This document shows, in pieces, positions 26,020-38,069 of a DNA stretch of 64,000 nucleotides (the stretch's first letter is position 1; every line of letters begins with the position of its first letter). The notes below the pieces were generated by a model. It worked only from the letters and a program-made list of their open reading frames with translations. It was not told where the DNA came from and searched no databases. The translations under genes were made by a program, and so were the position numbers. The stretch is from Druceiella hillmani (lineage: Eukaryota; Arthropoda; Insecta; Lepidoptera; Hepialidae): NCBI GenBank assembly GCA_039881145.1, contig JAYKKI010000006.1, forward strand, positions 17,708,501 through 17,772,500, written 5' to 3'.

Positions 26020-27479
26020 GAATGGAACAAAAAAATGTTAGTGTATTTTATTTAAGTGACTTTTTAATCTTTGACTGTACATTGTTATTTCACTTTTAAT
26101 GACATCTGCAAGATATTTCTGTTTCCCTTTTTAATAAACATGAGAAAAATGATAGCATTTACATTTTGCTTCTCAAAGTTTGACACCAATATATGATATA
26201 ATTCTATTTTTCAACTTTATTAATAATATTTGCGCAAAAATATGGTATATTTTCACCATTTTAAGTTGTAACGCTAGTGTTGCATCACAACGCCAAGACA
26301 ACACTTCCTGAAATAAAGTTAATTTGGTTTTCACTTCCGACTATATTTTACCTGAATATAAATGTAAAATATACAAGAGAAATACAAAATATTACGAGCA
26401 GTCTATAAGTAGCTTTTGTCACATTTGTGGAATATGCTAAACAGAAAAATAATATTACTGAAGCGGTGGAATGTACTTGTTTTATTATTTCGATTTACGA
26501 TCCTTGTACCTTGGTTTCCTGATAGAGATAAAGCCACGCCATATTTGTCTAACTATTTTCCCATATCCTGTGAAGTAAATATGATGTAATGGTAATTTTA
26601 AAAAGACCTAAATATGTAAATTCTATAGTTCAATCCTATAATATGAATAAAATCAAAGAATGACGCGACTAATTGTTCTTTTATCTCAGTAACCTTATAA
26701 GAATTTTAAGGCAAATCAAATAATCTATAACGTATTGAAACGCGTCATCTGCAATTGGACCTATTTATTGACAGCAAAAAAAAACAAACTTCATGACATT
26801 GGGCAAAGTAAATATAATCTTAGAAAGTATCCTAATTTATCGAAACTAGTGTTCAGTTTGCATATAAGATAAAGAAATTTATTTCATAAAAGATTAAAAT
26901 TACAATAAGAACTAGAATTAAATTTCATCCGATTTCAGTTGTAAAAATATTTTACAATTACAGGTAAAATAATATTATTAAAAGATCCTTCGATTTTTGT
27001 TTCAATTTTAAAACGTTGCAAAACATTTTTTGACCTCATTAGCTTTTTTTTGTAAAATCCGTTCATTGAATATTCTAATGTAATCAATTATTTTAATTAA
27101 TTTTTACCAAACTTTTATAACCATTTTATAGAATTATTTGATGTGAAATAAAAAAAACTTATTTTTAAATTTGAGCGCTTATATTTATTCATTAGTTTAT
27201 AACCGTCAGTTATAAACTTCTGAATAAATGGGATCACCGACTCAATAGAGACAGATTTGACTTGAATACGATTTCATGCGCCTATATTGTGCATGGTTGC
27301 TCATTAAAATCTTGAAATAACACAACTTAACATCACCAAAGTATATTTAATCGGTAACTTAAAAGAAAATACATATATGATGCCGCCTGCGGGACTGTAA
27401 AGCGAATCACACATGCTATGTAAAATAAACAAACCACGATTGAAACAGGCAGTCAAATATTAAAACAAAGGTCGACTTG

Positions 27480-28240
27480 ATTGTAAGTAAGATCAGCTTT
27501 ACGAGATATAAAGATGTTGAATGTGTTTACATAGAACAATTCGATTGAATGAAATGTTACCTCTGTTTCTACGTTGATGATGGACTGCGGTTTTCAAAAG
27601 AGAAACATATTCTGAACGAATTAATCAATAATTTTAGAGAAAAATTTGTTTTGGAAATGTGCTCAAACACCAATTTTGTTGGATGAAAATAGAAAAACGC
27701 AGTAGCTACATATTGATTCATCAGACCAAATATATTAAACAACTTTTAAATAAATTTAATGTGGATAAAGCCAATCCCAATCGTGTTCCTACCGATCTAC
27801 ATGTAAGACTGCAGAGAAACAACTGTCCACCCGCTAAAATTTATCCAGATGGAGAAACAGTGGGATCATTCCTCTATGCTACAACTGTGAGTAGACCCAA
27901 CATCTTGTTCTCAGTAATTAAAGTAAGCAGATATTTAAACTGAATGAAACCAAAAAGACTCGTATTGAGCTATTTTCATAATGTAGACACCACTAACTTG
28001 TTCAGCTACAGTGACGCAGACAATGCAAATGACATTAAAACCACATGCTCAGTACCTGGATATACATTCCTCAGAATGGTATCGCTGTCACTTGGAACAG
28101 ACAGTGCCAGCATAATGTGACTCTGTCTACCCCCGAAGCGGAGTTGAAAAAAGATGGTGATCCAGTCCAACAACATAACGAAGCCATAACCGATGGTATA
28201 GAGACCATCACTACTTGCAACTATCAATATCTCATTTGAA
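27480..28240 (+). mobile_element. Ty1/copia reverse transcriptase-RNase H relic
   Basis: Frames on the plus strand read, in order, a CYLCFYVDDGL-like YVDD catalytic motif near 27,560-27,592, then NFREKFVLEM, then at 27,659-27,943 a region with YIKQLLNKFNVDKANP and VGSFLYATTVSRPNILFSV, and near 28,000-28,145 pieces like SYSDADNAND, TTCSVPGYTF and TLSTPEAELK, the order of a copia RT tail and RNase H domain. Frameshifts and stops separate the pieces (for example a TGA after SRYLN). No LTRs, integrase or gag are seen. It is a dead 5'- and 3'-truncated fragment. Confidence 0.85.
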
Positions 28241-29045
28241 ATTTAAAAGTACCCAAATAGGTTTACCCAATTTAGATGTTATTTATTAACATTAATACAA
28301 AGAAAACACTTTTAGGGTAACTTAAATAATTTTCGTAAGAGTATATCTGAATGCCGAATCTACGCATGTTTCTTTTGTATACCGCATGTTGACTATTTAA
28401 ATACATAAAAGAGATATTTGAAAACATTGGTGGCAATTTAATAACAACATTGTCTCATTGTCCACTTGATATATGTACGATACAAGATTAGCACAGGAAA
28501 TAGAAAAATTGGTGCAAAGTTATTCAAAGAAGCACGACTCATTAAAATCAAAATATTTCAGGCAAGAAAAAAACACTTAAATATAATTTCCCACTAAATT
28601 TGCTTAAATACAATGTTCCAAAAATTTTCAAAGACATTTAGAACTTTCCCCATGATTGCAATAACCATATTCTCGATGGCGAAACAAAGCTACAAAATAC
28701 GAAATAATGAAACAAAGTTTATCTCTGTGTATAACGTTTTGTATAAAAATCATAAATTGAGCTAAGAAGCTCATATATAGATGAATATATTTGGATAGAC
28801 CATACCACATTAGGAATATTATGTCATATCAGGAATGTTCTGGACAAAGTTAGTGTAAAACTATTAGGTATAATATAATGAAAAGAATTAAACTTCATCT
28901 TGTCGCACGTGGATAAAGTTCAAATTCGTGTCACGTCATTCAAATTGTATATAGACTATGTTGGAGTATGTACTGTTGTTACACGAAATCATAGGAAATT
29001 TTTCGTTTAAAATGGGTATACGAAGGCAAGAATGTATTTACTTTG
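28241..29045. other. AT-rich DNA with weak similarity to a UGT intron
   Basis: No gene is seen. The stretch around 28,640-28,770 (ggcgaaacaaagct, ttatctctgtg) resembles 34,130-34,220, which lies in intron 3 of the minus-strand UGT pseudogene, so it may be intron remnant of the UGT fragment to its right. Confidence 0.4.
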
Positions 29046-29049
29046 TTAT

Positions 29050-29188
29050 GTATATGTTGTTTTGAACTTCTAATGTTGCTTCTTTTACAATTTTTCCTAT
29101 TTTTACGGCATTGTAAAACTGGTTCCAGAATAAGAACCTCTCTTTTTTTGCTGGCTGTGGCCTCTTCCATCGACTATTGACCACGTTG
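29050..29188 (-). pseudogene. UDP-glycosyltransferase exon 3 fragment (copy D)
   Basis: Read on the minus strand, the segment contains QRGQ, an in-frame stop, SMEEATASKK, then after a frame change pieces matching 'P...QFYNAVKI' and KEATLEVQNN. This is the order of the UGT signature exon (QGGQQSMEEAI...DQ...KEAILDVVEN), with a stop replacing the second Gln, a frameshift and a loss of about 15 codons. No exon 1, 2 or 4 could be found next to it. It is a remnant of a further UGT gene in the same orientation as the pseudogene at 32.5-35.7 kb. Confidence 0.75.
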
Positions 29189-29393
29189 ATTTATTATTTG
29201 CGAAAACTACAATACAGATGCTTCTGATAAACGAATCAAACTAAAAGTGATTGAATTTGAAGGGCTATAAGATTTATTTATCAGTCCATAATTAAACCAA
29301 TTTGGACTCACAGTGTGTGCACTAACAAACAATATAACTAACAAAAAACAAAAAATATGACGTACACTAAACACTAATAAACGTAATCAAAAC

Positions 29394-29612
29394 AAAATTC
29401 TTCGTCGGGTATCGAATGTATTCCGCTACATAACAAACGAATATCTCCACAATGACCTGGTAGTTACAAGGATTAGTGAGATTATACAAGAATTCACCGT
29501 AAAATGTGAAAAGAGACTGTTAAACTATGCCAACCTGGAAGACATCGAAATTATAGATAACACCCAAGATCTGCGAAAATTAAAGAGCACTAAACCACAT
29601 GAACTCTCATGA
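29394..29612 (+). mobile_element. Jockey-like LINE, C-terminal end of the RT protein
   Basis: An open frame of 72 codons before TGA reads KILRRVSNVFRYITNEYLHN and goes on to an end like LRKLKSTKPHELS, a form typical of the last residues of jockey-clade polyproteins (short arginine- and lysine-rich piece, 'NDL', then 'RRLKR.KP.DL'). No upstream RT domain is present next to it, and no clear poly(A) tail follows, so it is a truncated copy. The frame itself carries no stop, which suggests it is younger than the other LINE relics here. Confidence 0.7.
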
Positions 29613-30670
29613 ATATTAAAATAGGTTTAATCGGCATAGATCCTACTTGCAGTGGAAATATGTAAGTATATTTCGAAAGCAATAATAAATTATGGTAACT
29701 CTGTTAAGATTGCACTACTCGGATCCAACAAATTTTCAAACACGTGATTTAAATTAATACACATTAACGAAATAGGTTGCCGGAAGATCTATGCGTGAGT
29801 GCAGCAAGATCCTAACTGAGGAAGAAAGAGACACGCAACACTTGCATCCAGCTCACCACAAAGTGCGTCCTCAGAAAATATGCCATTCGCGTCTGATGCA
29901 TCGATTGATACTATTTAATTTTTTGAATATATAAATGTCGTTGATAATTCGAAAACGTCAGATAAATCCTTTTTCGTTAAAATTTTCAAAGTGTATTGTT
30001 TCCAATTTGATAGACGTATGATGCATTATCACGATTAGTATAGTTATCGTTAAATCTTTCGTTAATACAAATCTCCACATGCATTGCGCATGTTTCGATT
30101 TTATAAAACAAGTATATAGATTATTTACCACCATATTTTATGAAATGATTTTTTTTTATTAACTGAATATATCTGCATAAAAACTTTTAAATTTACACCG
30201 TTATTCGTTAACAGGCGTTGGTTAAATTAAATATACTTGATTGCTATCCATATATCAATATATGGACATTGGCCCTTATTATTTTTATAAGTCAATATGT
30301 GGAAATCGGCGCTTATTATTTCAATAATTCTTTTTAACCCTGCCGAATTTTGAAGGTAAGTGTTATTAGAAATTTATGTCAAAACTTACGTTTTCGATAT
30401 GACGATGTGTAATATCTTGGTTAATAAAACTAACCAATGTTAGTTGTAAGCAACTCGACCTAATATCATAAAATGGCTAAATACAAAACAAGTTAGTGGG
30501 CAATTTGTTTGAAATTTCAAAAAGGGTAATGAAAAGTATGAGTCAGTAATTTTTAAGAATAGATATTATTGATAATTATTGAGTATTGGTTTTCATGTAC
30601 TGACAATGTTATATGACGTTTTCGGTCGCTTAGTGAACTATCGGTCTCAGGTATTAAAAATATATGCGTA
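29613..30670. other. AT-rich intergenic DNA, nothing recognised
   Basis: No coding, RNA or repeat signal can be supported on either strand. Confidence 0.5.
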
Positions 30671-30674
30671 ACAA

Positions 30675-31460
30675 TACACACACCCTCACATTCTATGGTG
30701 ACACACACACATGCCGATCCACTCACAAGGAGTGAGGAACGCACAAACGAAAACATGTATACGCACATTCTAACATACAGACATACGCATACCGATACCC
30801 GTACACACAAATACATGCATGCGGACATATACATGCATACGCCCACACACTCACACACAAACACACATCCGATACCGCGCAAGTAGGCACACACACGCAC
30901 AAAAACACACACATACACACAAGCACATATTGACAAATACTCTCACACACACACATAGGCAGAATATAGCACATAGGCGGACATACACAGATGGATACAT
31001 ACACACATAAACAAACATATACCGAAAGAAACAGATATACACAAACCGAGGGATATCCAGACAGAAAACATATACGTACACACACACATCCATACTGACC
31101 CAAACAAACCAAATTTAAACGTAAAATGGCATTCACATGAAAGGCACACACACATACATACCGGTTTGCACCTACATACATACATACACACACAGAGATA
31201 CGCAAATATATAGATTTTGTTATATGAAAATAAGTACAACTTTATATTTTTATCACACATATATAGACGTGCATTCAAACATAGACGATGGGGATCACAC
31301 ACACCCACACACAGGCGTAAGTCCATACACACACGTATGTACACATACACACACACACTCACAGAGTGTAAGATACTCAGAAACTCACATCCGTGCGCGC
31401 GTAGACGCAAACACGTACACACATACAAATAGACAGACGCAAATACACACACACATTCAC
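30675..31460. repeat. CA-rich degenerate simple-sequence tract
   Basis: Almost 800 bp of imperfect acacac/acatac repeats on the plus strand. It creates several overlapping open frames on both strands (up to 169 codons, rich in Cys, Val and Tyr on the minus strand, in His and Thr on the plus strand). These frames are side effects of the low stop-codon content of CA repeats and are not genes. Confidence 0.95.
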
Positions 31461-31945
31461 AAAATCAAAAAATTCATGTAATCAGTCAATCGAGTTGAGG
31501 CTGCGCAAATACCCAAATACGGTAATGATTTCTTGCTCATAAGATACTTATAAGTATCGTAAAATTGCTGATCATTTATGAAACAATGAAAAAAGTTCTT
31601 TAAAATATTGGGACAGAGCAAAAAAATCATGAAAGTCATCAAAATAATTAAAAAAAAAAAATAGTGCTATTTACTAACTATGATATAGTAGGATTATAAT
31701 GTTTCTTTGTTAATACTGAATTAGAAGTCATAACAAGGCAATTTTCAACTACATAGAGACAAATAGGAGAATATAGAAAAATAAAGACAATTTCACTCCT
31801 AAACAGCAGATATTTTTGCTTCAAATGATGATTGGCATCGTTTGTTTCGTCTTGAACATGGATTTATATCAATTACAGGATTATCCCGCAATATTTCATT
31901 AACTATGAACACATTTAGAAATTGGTATTAATTAGAAAACAATAA

Positions 31946-31950
<5 letters not shown>

Positions 31951-32008
<58 letters not shown>
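31951..32008. repeat. (TA)n microsatellite
   Basis: Pure TA run in intergenic DNA. Confidence 0.95.
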
Positions 32009-32009
<1 letters not shown>

Positions 32010-32141
32010 CTACAATAATAATCAGTAAAAATCTAGGACAAGGTTAACAAAATCATTTATTGTTTTGTTTTCACCCAAGTCTCATTAAAGTTATCGTAAA
32101 TAACACATTTTTATGGGGAGACGATTAAGGATGTTCATGAT

Positions 32142-32232
32142 TATGACAATAAATGAGCGCAGTGCTCACGGCAATTGCAGTAGGATGATCTATGACAATA
32201 AATGAGCTCAGTGCTCACGGCAATTGCAGTAG
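32142..32232. repeat. Tandem pair of 42-bp repeats, 49-bp period
   Basis: Units at 32,142-32,183 and 32,191-32,232 (tatgacaataaatgagc... ending gcaattgcagtag) differ at a single base. Near identity points to a recent local duplication. Confidence 0.9.
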
Positions 32233-32539
32233 CTTTATTGACGATTTTTAGATGAAATAAGTCAGTACTTTTTATTATTGTTTTCTTAAAATTAAAAAGT
32301 CTAACAAATATATTTAGTGATGAAAGAAAAACATTTTTTTTGATAAATAAAGAAATATTAAAAGTGAATCTTATAGTGCAAAGTCAAACATCAATGTAGC
32401 CATATTTATTGTGAAGCAAGATCGAAACATTCAAGAACAAAAGTAATCATTTTGTGAAGCTAACTAAATATAGTTATCTAACTTTCATTTATATTTTAAA
32501 ACTAATTTAAGTTTTGCTCGAATATAGCATTAGAGTTGA

Positions 32540-35500
32540 TTTAATTTACTTTTACCTGATTAAGTACCTGAGAACCAAATATAAAATAAGAACCAAGATA
32601 GATACTATGGATATTGCGAATTATATAATGTCCAGCATGAAATACTGGTAGAACGGCATAGTGGGTGTCCGTAGCTGTTGTGCTCCGCCGTGACGTATCA
32701 CGTACTCCACCCACCAGATAGCACGATCCAGTCCCGTTTCCGATTGATCTTGAATTATATTGGAGAGACGCTTGATGTTAGAGCGGTAGCTATGGTAAAT
32801 GATAAGTAATTTAATAACGTTAGACCTGTATTAATGTATTGCTTAATGGTCATGAGCGTACGTAAAATCCATAATGTTTTATTATGTTGAGGGCCATACA
32901 TGTTATTTACCCACCAGCCATTCTTAATTAGCGATAGCCAAGTACTGATAGGCATCATCCACCTTAAGATTAAATACCAGCCAAATTCCCTTCTTTTTTA
33001 ATATGTGGATGCGTAAAAATTATAATTAATATAAACTACATTTAATTTGAAAATGCCTAAAGAATATATTTAATTTAATTTCTAAAAGATTTAATGACAA
33101 ATACCTGATTAATCATGGTTTTGTCATTATTTTTCCTCAATCTAAAGCACCGATAATGCCCGTCCTAACCTTATAAACAATGGGGCTTAGTGGGATATAT
33201 GTGTGCATTTATCTTGTACTGAATTTTGACTTTTAAGTAATTTAATTTTTTAAATTTACAGTAGCGTTAACTCACCATCGTGTTAATATACTATAAACAA
33301 ATTAGTATATGCAACGGACAATTTTTTACGAAGAAAAATTATCTTTCTCGACTTATTCAAATTATTCTACTGGTAACTAATAAACTGACTATTTTAGTTC
33401 ATCAACGTTAGCTCAGGTGATAGCCGAAAGAACACTTTCATTTTTTCTGAATTATTATTCTATTGCAGTTTGAAAGCACGAGTGCATCTCTGTCAGGTAA
33501 CACGAACGTAACCTGGGATATATTCCTATGAGAGTTTAATTTTTATAATTTATATAGAAGATCGTCTAGATAAAGGTCCCTGATCCTGATCCTGATAGAG
33601 ATCAAAATTTTCTTTGATTATTTGAAACTATTGCTTGGCTGCATCATAACAGAGTAAATATTTACCCATTATAGAGCCTATAAGGTTTCGCTCGCTTTTA
33701 CACTAAACAGAATTTATGAAGCAAGCGCACAATAAATTCTTTTAATTAAGTTTCCATAATATTATACTATTCCATATTATATATGGAATATATAATATGG
33801 AATAGTATAATATTATGGAACTACTATAACTTGATATATGGAATGTATAATATTATACATTCCATATATTAAGATAAAACAAACGACGCCAATTATTCGC
33901 TGAAACATAGTTGTTAAATGATCACAAGATTGAACGCCGTGCTTTTTATATACCCTACCAAAGATTTTCAAGAAATATAGAATAATACATGTACAAAAAT
34001 ATTACAGAAATCGATAGAAAAATGGGCAGTTTATTACTTGCTAACCTAATATTTATTCAAAAATAAGACTCTGGTCTAATAAACCTCTGTGTAACTTTTC
34101 CAAATAATCAAATAATGTTCATATTCTTGACGACGAAACAAAGCTATTTAGATAATATAGCCATGTTTCATTCAGTTCATATGAACTGAAGAAATGCAAA
34201 TTATATCTCTGTGAATGCAGCAGTTAAGGAATTTATATGTATAAATTGACATGGATAATAATGACATTATGTCGTAATAATGAAGCGTGGGGCTTGTTTT
34301 ATTCAGTAAAACATTGTGGGACTAATGATCTTCGTCGTATTTTAATGTTAGGCAAATTTTAATTTGAGTTGAATCATAAAGAAAACGAACAAATTTTTGT
34401 ACGTATTTGTCCATAAATATTTTCCCAAAATTATCAATTTGAGGTGTGTAAAAGCGTGAAGATTTTATTAACGTATTTAGTAAATTTATTATATCTACAA
34501 CTAAAGATTTAGTAGACAAAAGTTCACGGGTCATTTCAAAACACGTCTATTATTGTTTCTTTCAAGCAATTTGTGTCCATAATATCAATATTAAAAAGTT
34601 TTCCCGATACCCAATTGAACCATCCTCTTGACATTGTAAAACTGGTCCCCGTAAAACGGATTACCTATCAAGGGAACATTGCTGAGTATGGCTTCTTCCA
34701 TCGACTGTTGACCGCCTTGTGTAATGAAGATTTTGATATTAGGGTGATCTAAAATCATATTGGTATTAAAATTATATAAACAGCAATCGACACAAATATT
34801 TTAAAACCGAAATTAGTCACACAAAACCATAAATGAAACGCCTTACATTTCAGAGCTTTGGGTAACAACAGTTTAATTAAATTTTACAGTAGCTTAATTA
34901 ACCTTACATATATTTAGAATGAAGGTGTCTTTTCAGCCATAGCAAGCAATGTAAGTGAAGCTAGCTATTAAAGAAGTTTATCATGCATAATTACTCGTAA
35001 CTGCACAAAATATATAAACAAATTTTGCTTTTCTGGAATTTGAAGTTTTTTACGAGTCCAAAAATTAATTTCATGGAAGTCTGGGGAAACTAATAAAACC
35101 CATTCTAAATACCTATACTCGAAATAAGACCTTATCTAGGCGTTGCAAAAAGTTAAGCTTTCCTACGTCAGTAGAGAACATATCGGCGTACAGATGAGAG
35201 TGAGAAGGATTTCCATTGCATCGTAATTTGACAAAACACCCGTCAATGAACTTATCCCAATAATCGGTACATCAAAGCGCCATAGTAAGCCGAAATCGAT
35301 TCTGTATAGGCTTTCAGCAATTATCAAGTCGAAATGCTCATGAGGATTATTTAAAATCACTTTCATTGCCGGCACACTCAGTTGTTCGTCAATAACTTCT
35401 GTCATTGACCTTCTGAAGCGAGTGAATGAATTTATCGGTCTACTACTTTGTTGTCGTATAGATGGAAAATTGAACCATTTAGCCCAAATATTGTAGGATA

Positions 35501-35735
35501 TATCGTGCACGTTAATTTCAGTTATATTTTCAAACTGATTTTCGGTGTAGTTCACGGGGTCCGTCGTCATTACTATAATTACGTGATCATGTTTGGCTAG
35601 CGCTTCCATTACAGGTCTATAAACTACTTGGTGACTTATTGATGGAGCTGGAAAAAATCTAAGTATTCTCGCCGCATGGCTGTTGTACACTAAATACATA
35701 ACGACTGAAACTAACTGTATACTTTGTAAATTCAT
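32540..35735 (-). pseudogene. UDP-glycosyltransferase pseudogene (copy C)
   Basis: Exon 1 starts at ATG 35,735 and stays open for 190 codons to 35,163: signal peptide about 1-22, RILRFFPAPSISHQ with the catalytic His, and FDLIIAE with the catalytic Asp. A lost base after codon 174 (about 35,212) shifts the frame; the true frame (PSHSHLYADMFSTDVGKL) continues to about 35,110 and then vanishes. The end of exon 1 and all of exon 2 are missing. Exon 3 (34,528-34,748) keeps FITQGGQQSMEEAI and the splice borders but has one extra base after GIGK and a TGA near its end. Exon 4 begins at 32,789 with an AG acceptor; after LDII a TAA at 32,621-32,623 removes the membrane helix. At least four separate lesions make it non-functional. 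Confidence 0.92.
33752..33869. repeat. Two adjacent perfect palindromes
   Basis: A 32-bp perfect inverted repeat (33,752-33,783 and 33,789-33,820, 5-base loop) is followed after 13 bases by a perfect 36-bp palindrome with no spacer (33,834-33,869). Both are built from ttccat/atggaa and TA-rich words. They lie in intron 3 of the UGT pseudogene. Confidence 0.9.
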
Positions 35736-35739
35736 TATC

Positions 35740-37785
35740 CGATTAAAATGTTACTCACTTTGTCACCGAAAACTTATGAGTAGCGCACAAGATACGAACT
35801 AGTACTTAAATTACAAGATAATAACTTTTGAAGTGATGTAAGTAAATGTTGTTGCGTCAGTTAGCATATAATATAACGACATTCTACACGCGTAAGTAAT
35901 ATACAATATGTATACATAATAGCGTCAGGGTTTATAGTTACTTCGTGGCAATAGTTAGAGTATTTTGAGCATTGACTTTTTACAGGACAGTATTCATAAG
36001 AACAGTATTTATTTAAGAGTAAATATTTTTCTCAATAATTTAGACGTTTTCGTCACTTTTGTACATCGTGTTTGGTTTTTTCTAGTTAGGCTAAAAAACG
36101 CACAAGACTGCGGATTTATATACTGCAGTCCTTGGTCTATGTTGAATCCGCGAAGCACACTCGCCATACTTTCACCTTGCTTTTTTCATGCTATTCAGGG
36201 TCATCTGAATCCATGTGATGGGTTTACTTTCGGTTGCCACAACGCTTCAGGCAGGAAACTTTATCGAACGTTACCGTATGCCTAGGCGCAGTACACGTAA
36301 ATTTAATGTATGACCATGTTATGTAGCATTTTTCTCCTTGGCCGCACATAATGAAAATTTGTCTATCTATCCTGTCTTTTTTTCGAATCTACACTATAGT
36401 CTCCCACTTTTTTCGTGCTATTTATAGAGATAAAACAATTAATCTCTCATACGAAACGCGATGTAGGTGACCTTTAATATTGTTCAGCGCGTTGAAGCCA
36501 ATTTTTTTGTAAATATAGCTTATCTATTTATATTCAGCATAGAACCTACGTAAAATGTATATTGCTAGAGAAAAATATATGGAGTTATATTCATATTTAT
36601 TTGGTCAACCCTATATTCATGTTTTTCATTCCCAGCACAATAAGTACAAGTGTGTAAACATTTCAATGTATAAAGGAATCTGGACGATTATATATGGAAT
36701 ATGTTATGAATTGTATACAAAAATAACGAAGCAAAACGAGTACAATGACACAATTTTTGCCATTACATGAATGTTATTGTACGACGGGTACGATTATTTC
36801 TATGTAAATTTTTCATGGCATAATTAAGAACGTAGTACAAAGTAATCTAGATCGACACAAACATCACTCAGCCAATCTCTATGCATTTTCACTCTGTATA
36901 TTTTCCGTGAGTCAACTTACAATTTATTATCCTCTCGATGGAAAGCTTGCTACAACTTTCAATACAAATTAGGCAGAGGTCATATTCTCTTTTCCCAGCA
37001 TTTCGGTTTTTTCCTTTTCTTATTTGATTTCTTATTATTAGTTTTATTATTTTCAACCTATAGAATGTCTCTTTATTTCTGTTCTTATATTGATGCTTCC
37101 CTTCCAAAATGTTTTAATCGGCACATTAATTACAATGGTAAGTTAATTCCCTTTGACTGTCTTTTTAATTTTGTTTCATAACAAATAGGGTTGAGATGAA
37201 ACATTATAGAATGGTACTGGCTGATCTGATTAAACTCTACTTATTTTGAATCCTGAAAAATTATAAATTTATATTCTAATCGGAGATAAGGAAGAATTAA
37301 TCAAAATGTTGATTCTTTCTTATCTACGATGAGAACGTTTATTGATTCTTCTATATTATTTTGTTATTAAAGTATTAAGTGTGTTGGTGGACGATTTAAT
37401 AAGTTAATATTGTCTGATCTTTTGTCTAGAATTTTCAACCATCTATAAGTCCCACTCTCTATTATCTGCGCTCTTCACCACAATATGCTAAATTTAATAG
37501 CTCCATACAATACAATGAATGTGAAAAACAGATAACTGTTCGATTTCACTCTAACCATTTAGTTGAGGTTAATCAAAGCTAACGTGGCTTTAAATCAGAA
37601 ATACTTAAACTGCATAGCCATATAGTGCTAGTCATATTACCATCATATATTATAAATTAAGTTCAGAACTGCCCGAAATAAACATAAAAATTTTTTGTCG
37701 AGTTAATTAGATATGTATGTAATGAGACATGTTTAAATCGTTTTAAAATATATGTAAATTTTATTATATTATTTTATGATGGATT
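35740..37785. other. AT-rich DNA, no gene supported
   Basis: The plus-strand open frame at 35,965-36,285 (106 codons, starting TTG in the listed frame) has no motif I recognise. The minus-strand frame at 36,889-37,107 is Lys- and Arg-rich and also unrecognised. I leave both uncalled. Confidence 0.45.
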
Positions 37786-37789
37786 AAGT

Positions 37790-38066
37790 TGCTTTAATTT
37801 ACTTCTCCTAAAAACAATTTGAATTAATGTCTGAGAATGAAGTACACAGTACGAATCAAGATATGAAAACTATAAAAACTGCAAATACTACAATATACAG
37901 AATGGGGTAGAATAACTTAGTGAACACTCATCCGTGACTCTACCTTTCCTCTGTGACCCCTACCACTCATCCGTGACCTATTACGTAATTCGAATACCAG
38001 ACGATGATATCCAGCCCCATTAAAGATAGATCTTGAATGATATTGTATATGCGCCTGATAGTAGGA
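37790..38066 (-). pseudogene. UDP-glycosyltransferase exon 4 fragment (copy E)
   Basis: On the minus strand a frame near 38,060-37,955 reads YPTIRRIYNIIQDLSLMGLD and then IIVWYSNYVIGHG before TGA, matching the exon 4 block of the pseudogene at 32.6 kb (YRSNIKRLSNIIQDQSETGL, then DRAIWWVEYVIRHGG). The AG acceptor seen in that paralogue is not kept. After the stop, a 14-base word cactcatccgtgac is present twice about 39 bases apart and breaks the match. Further downstream (to about 37,790) the paralogous tail and 3' flank can still be followed. No exon 1-3 was found. Confidence 0.8.
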
Positions 38067-38069
38067 TAT

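Larger units (their letters stand above)
20926..26990. repeat. Tandem duplication unit B (intact UGT copy)
   Basis: The second unit of the duplication described for 15,408-20,925, similar in order and orientation over its whole length. It differs by having the complete UGT exon 1 and a MITE-like insertion at about 25,274-25,430 in intron 3. The right boundary near 26,990 is approximate. Confidence 0.85.

Noticed and set aside
30675..31460. CRISPR-like array of short repeats
   Set aside because: The repeats are continuous CA simple sequence without constant repeat and unique spacers, and the genome is eukaryotic.
30553..31481. Several overlapping open frames of 63-169 codons on both strands
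   Set aside because: They lie in or run out of a CA-rich degenerate repeat. The products are His/Thr- or Cys/Val/Tyr-rich reads of the repeat, with no domain.
35965..36285. 106-codon plus-strand open frame between UGT pseudogenes
   Set aside because: No ATG at the start, no known motif and no splice context; it may be chance. Left uncalled for lack of support.
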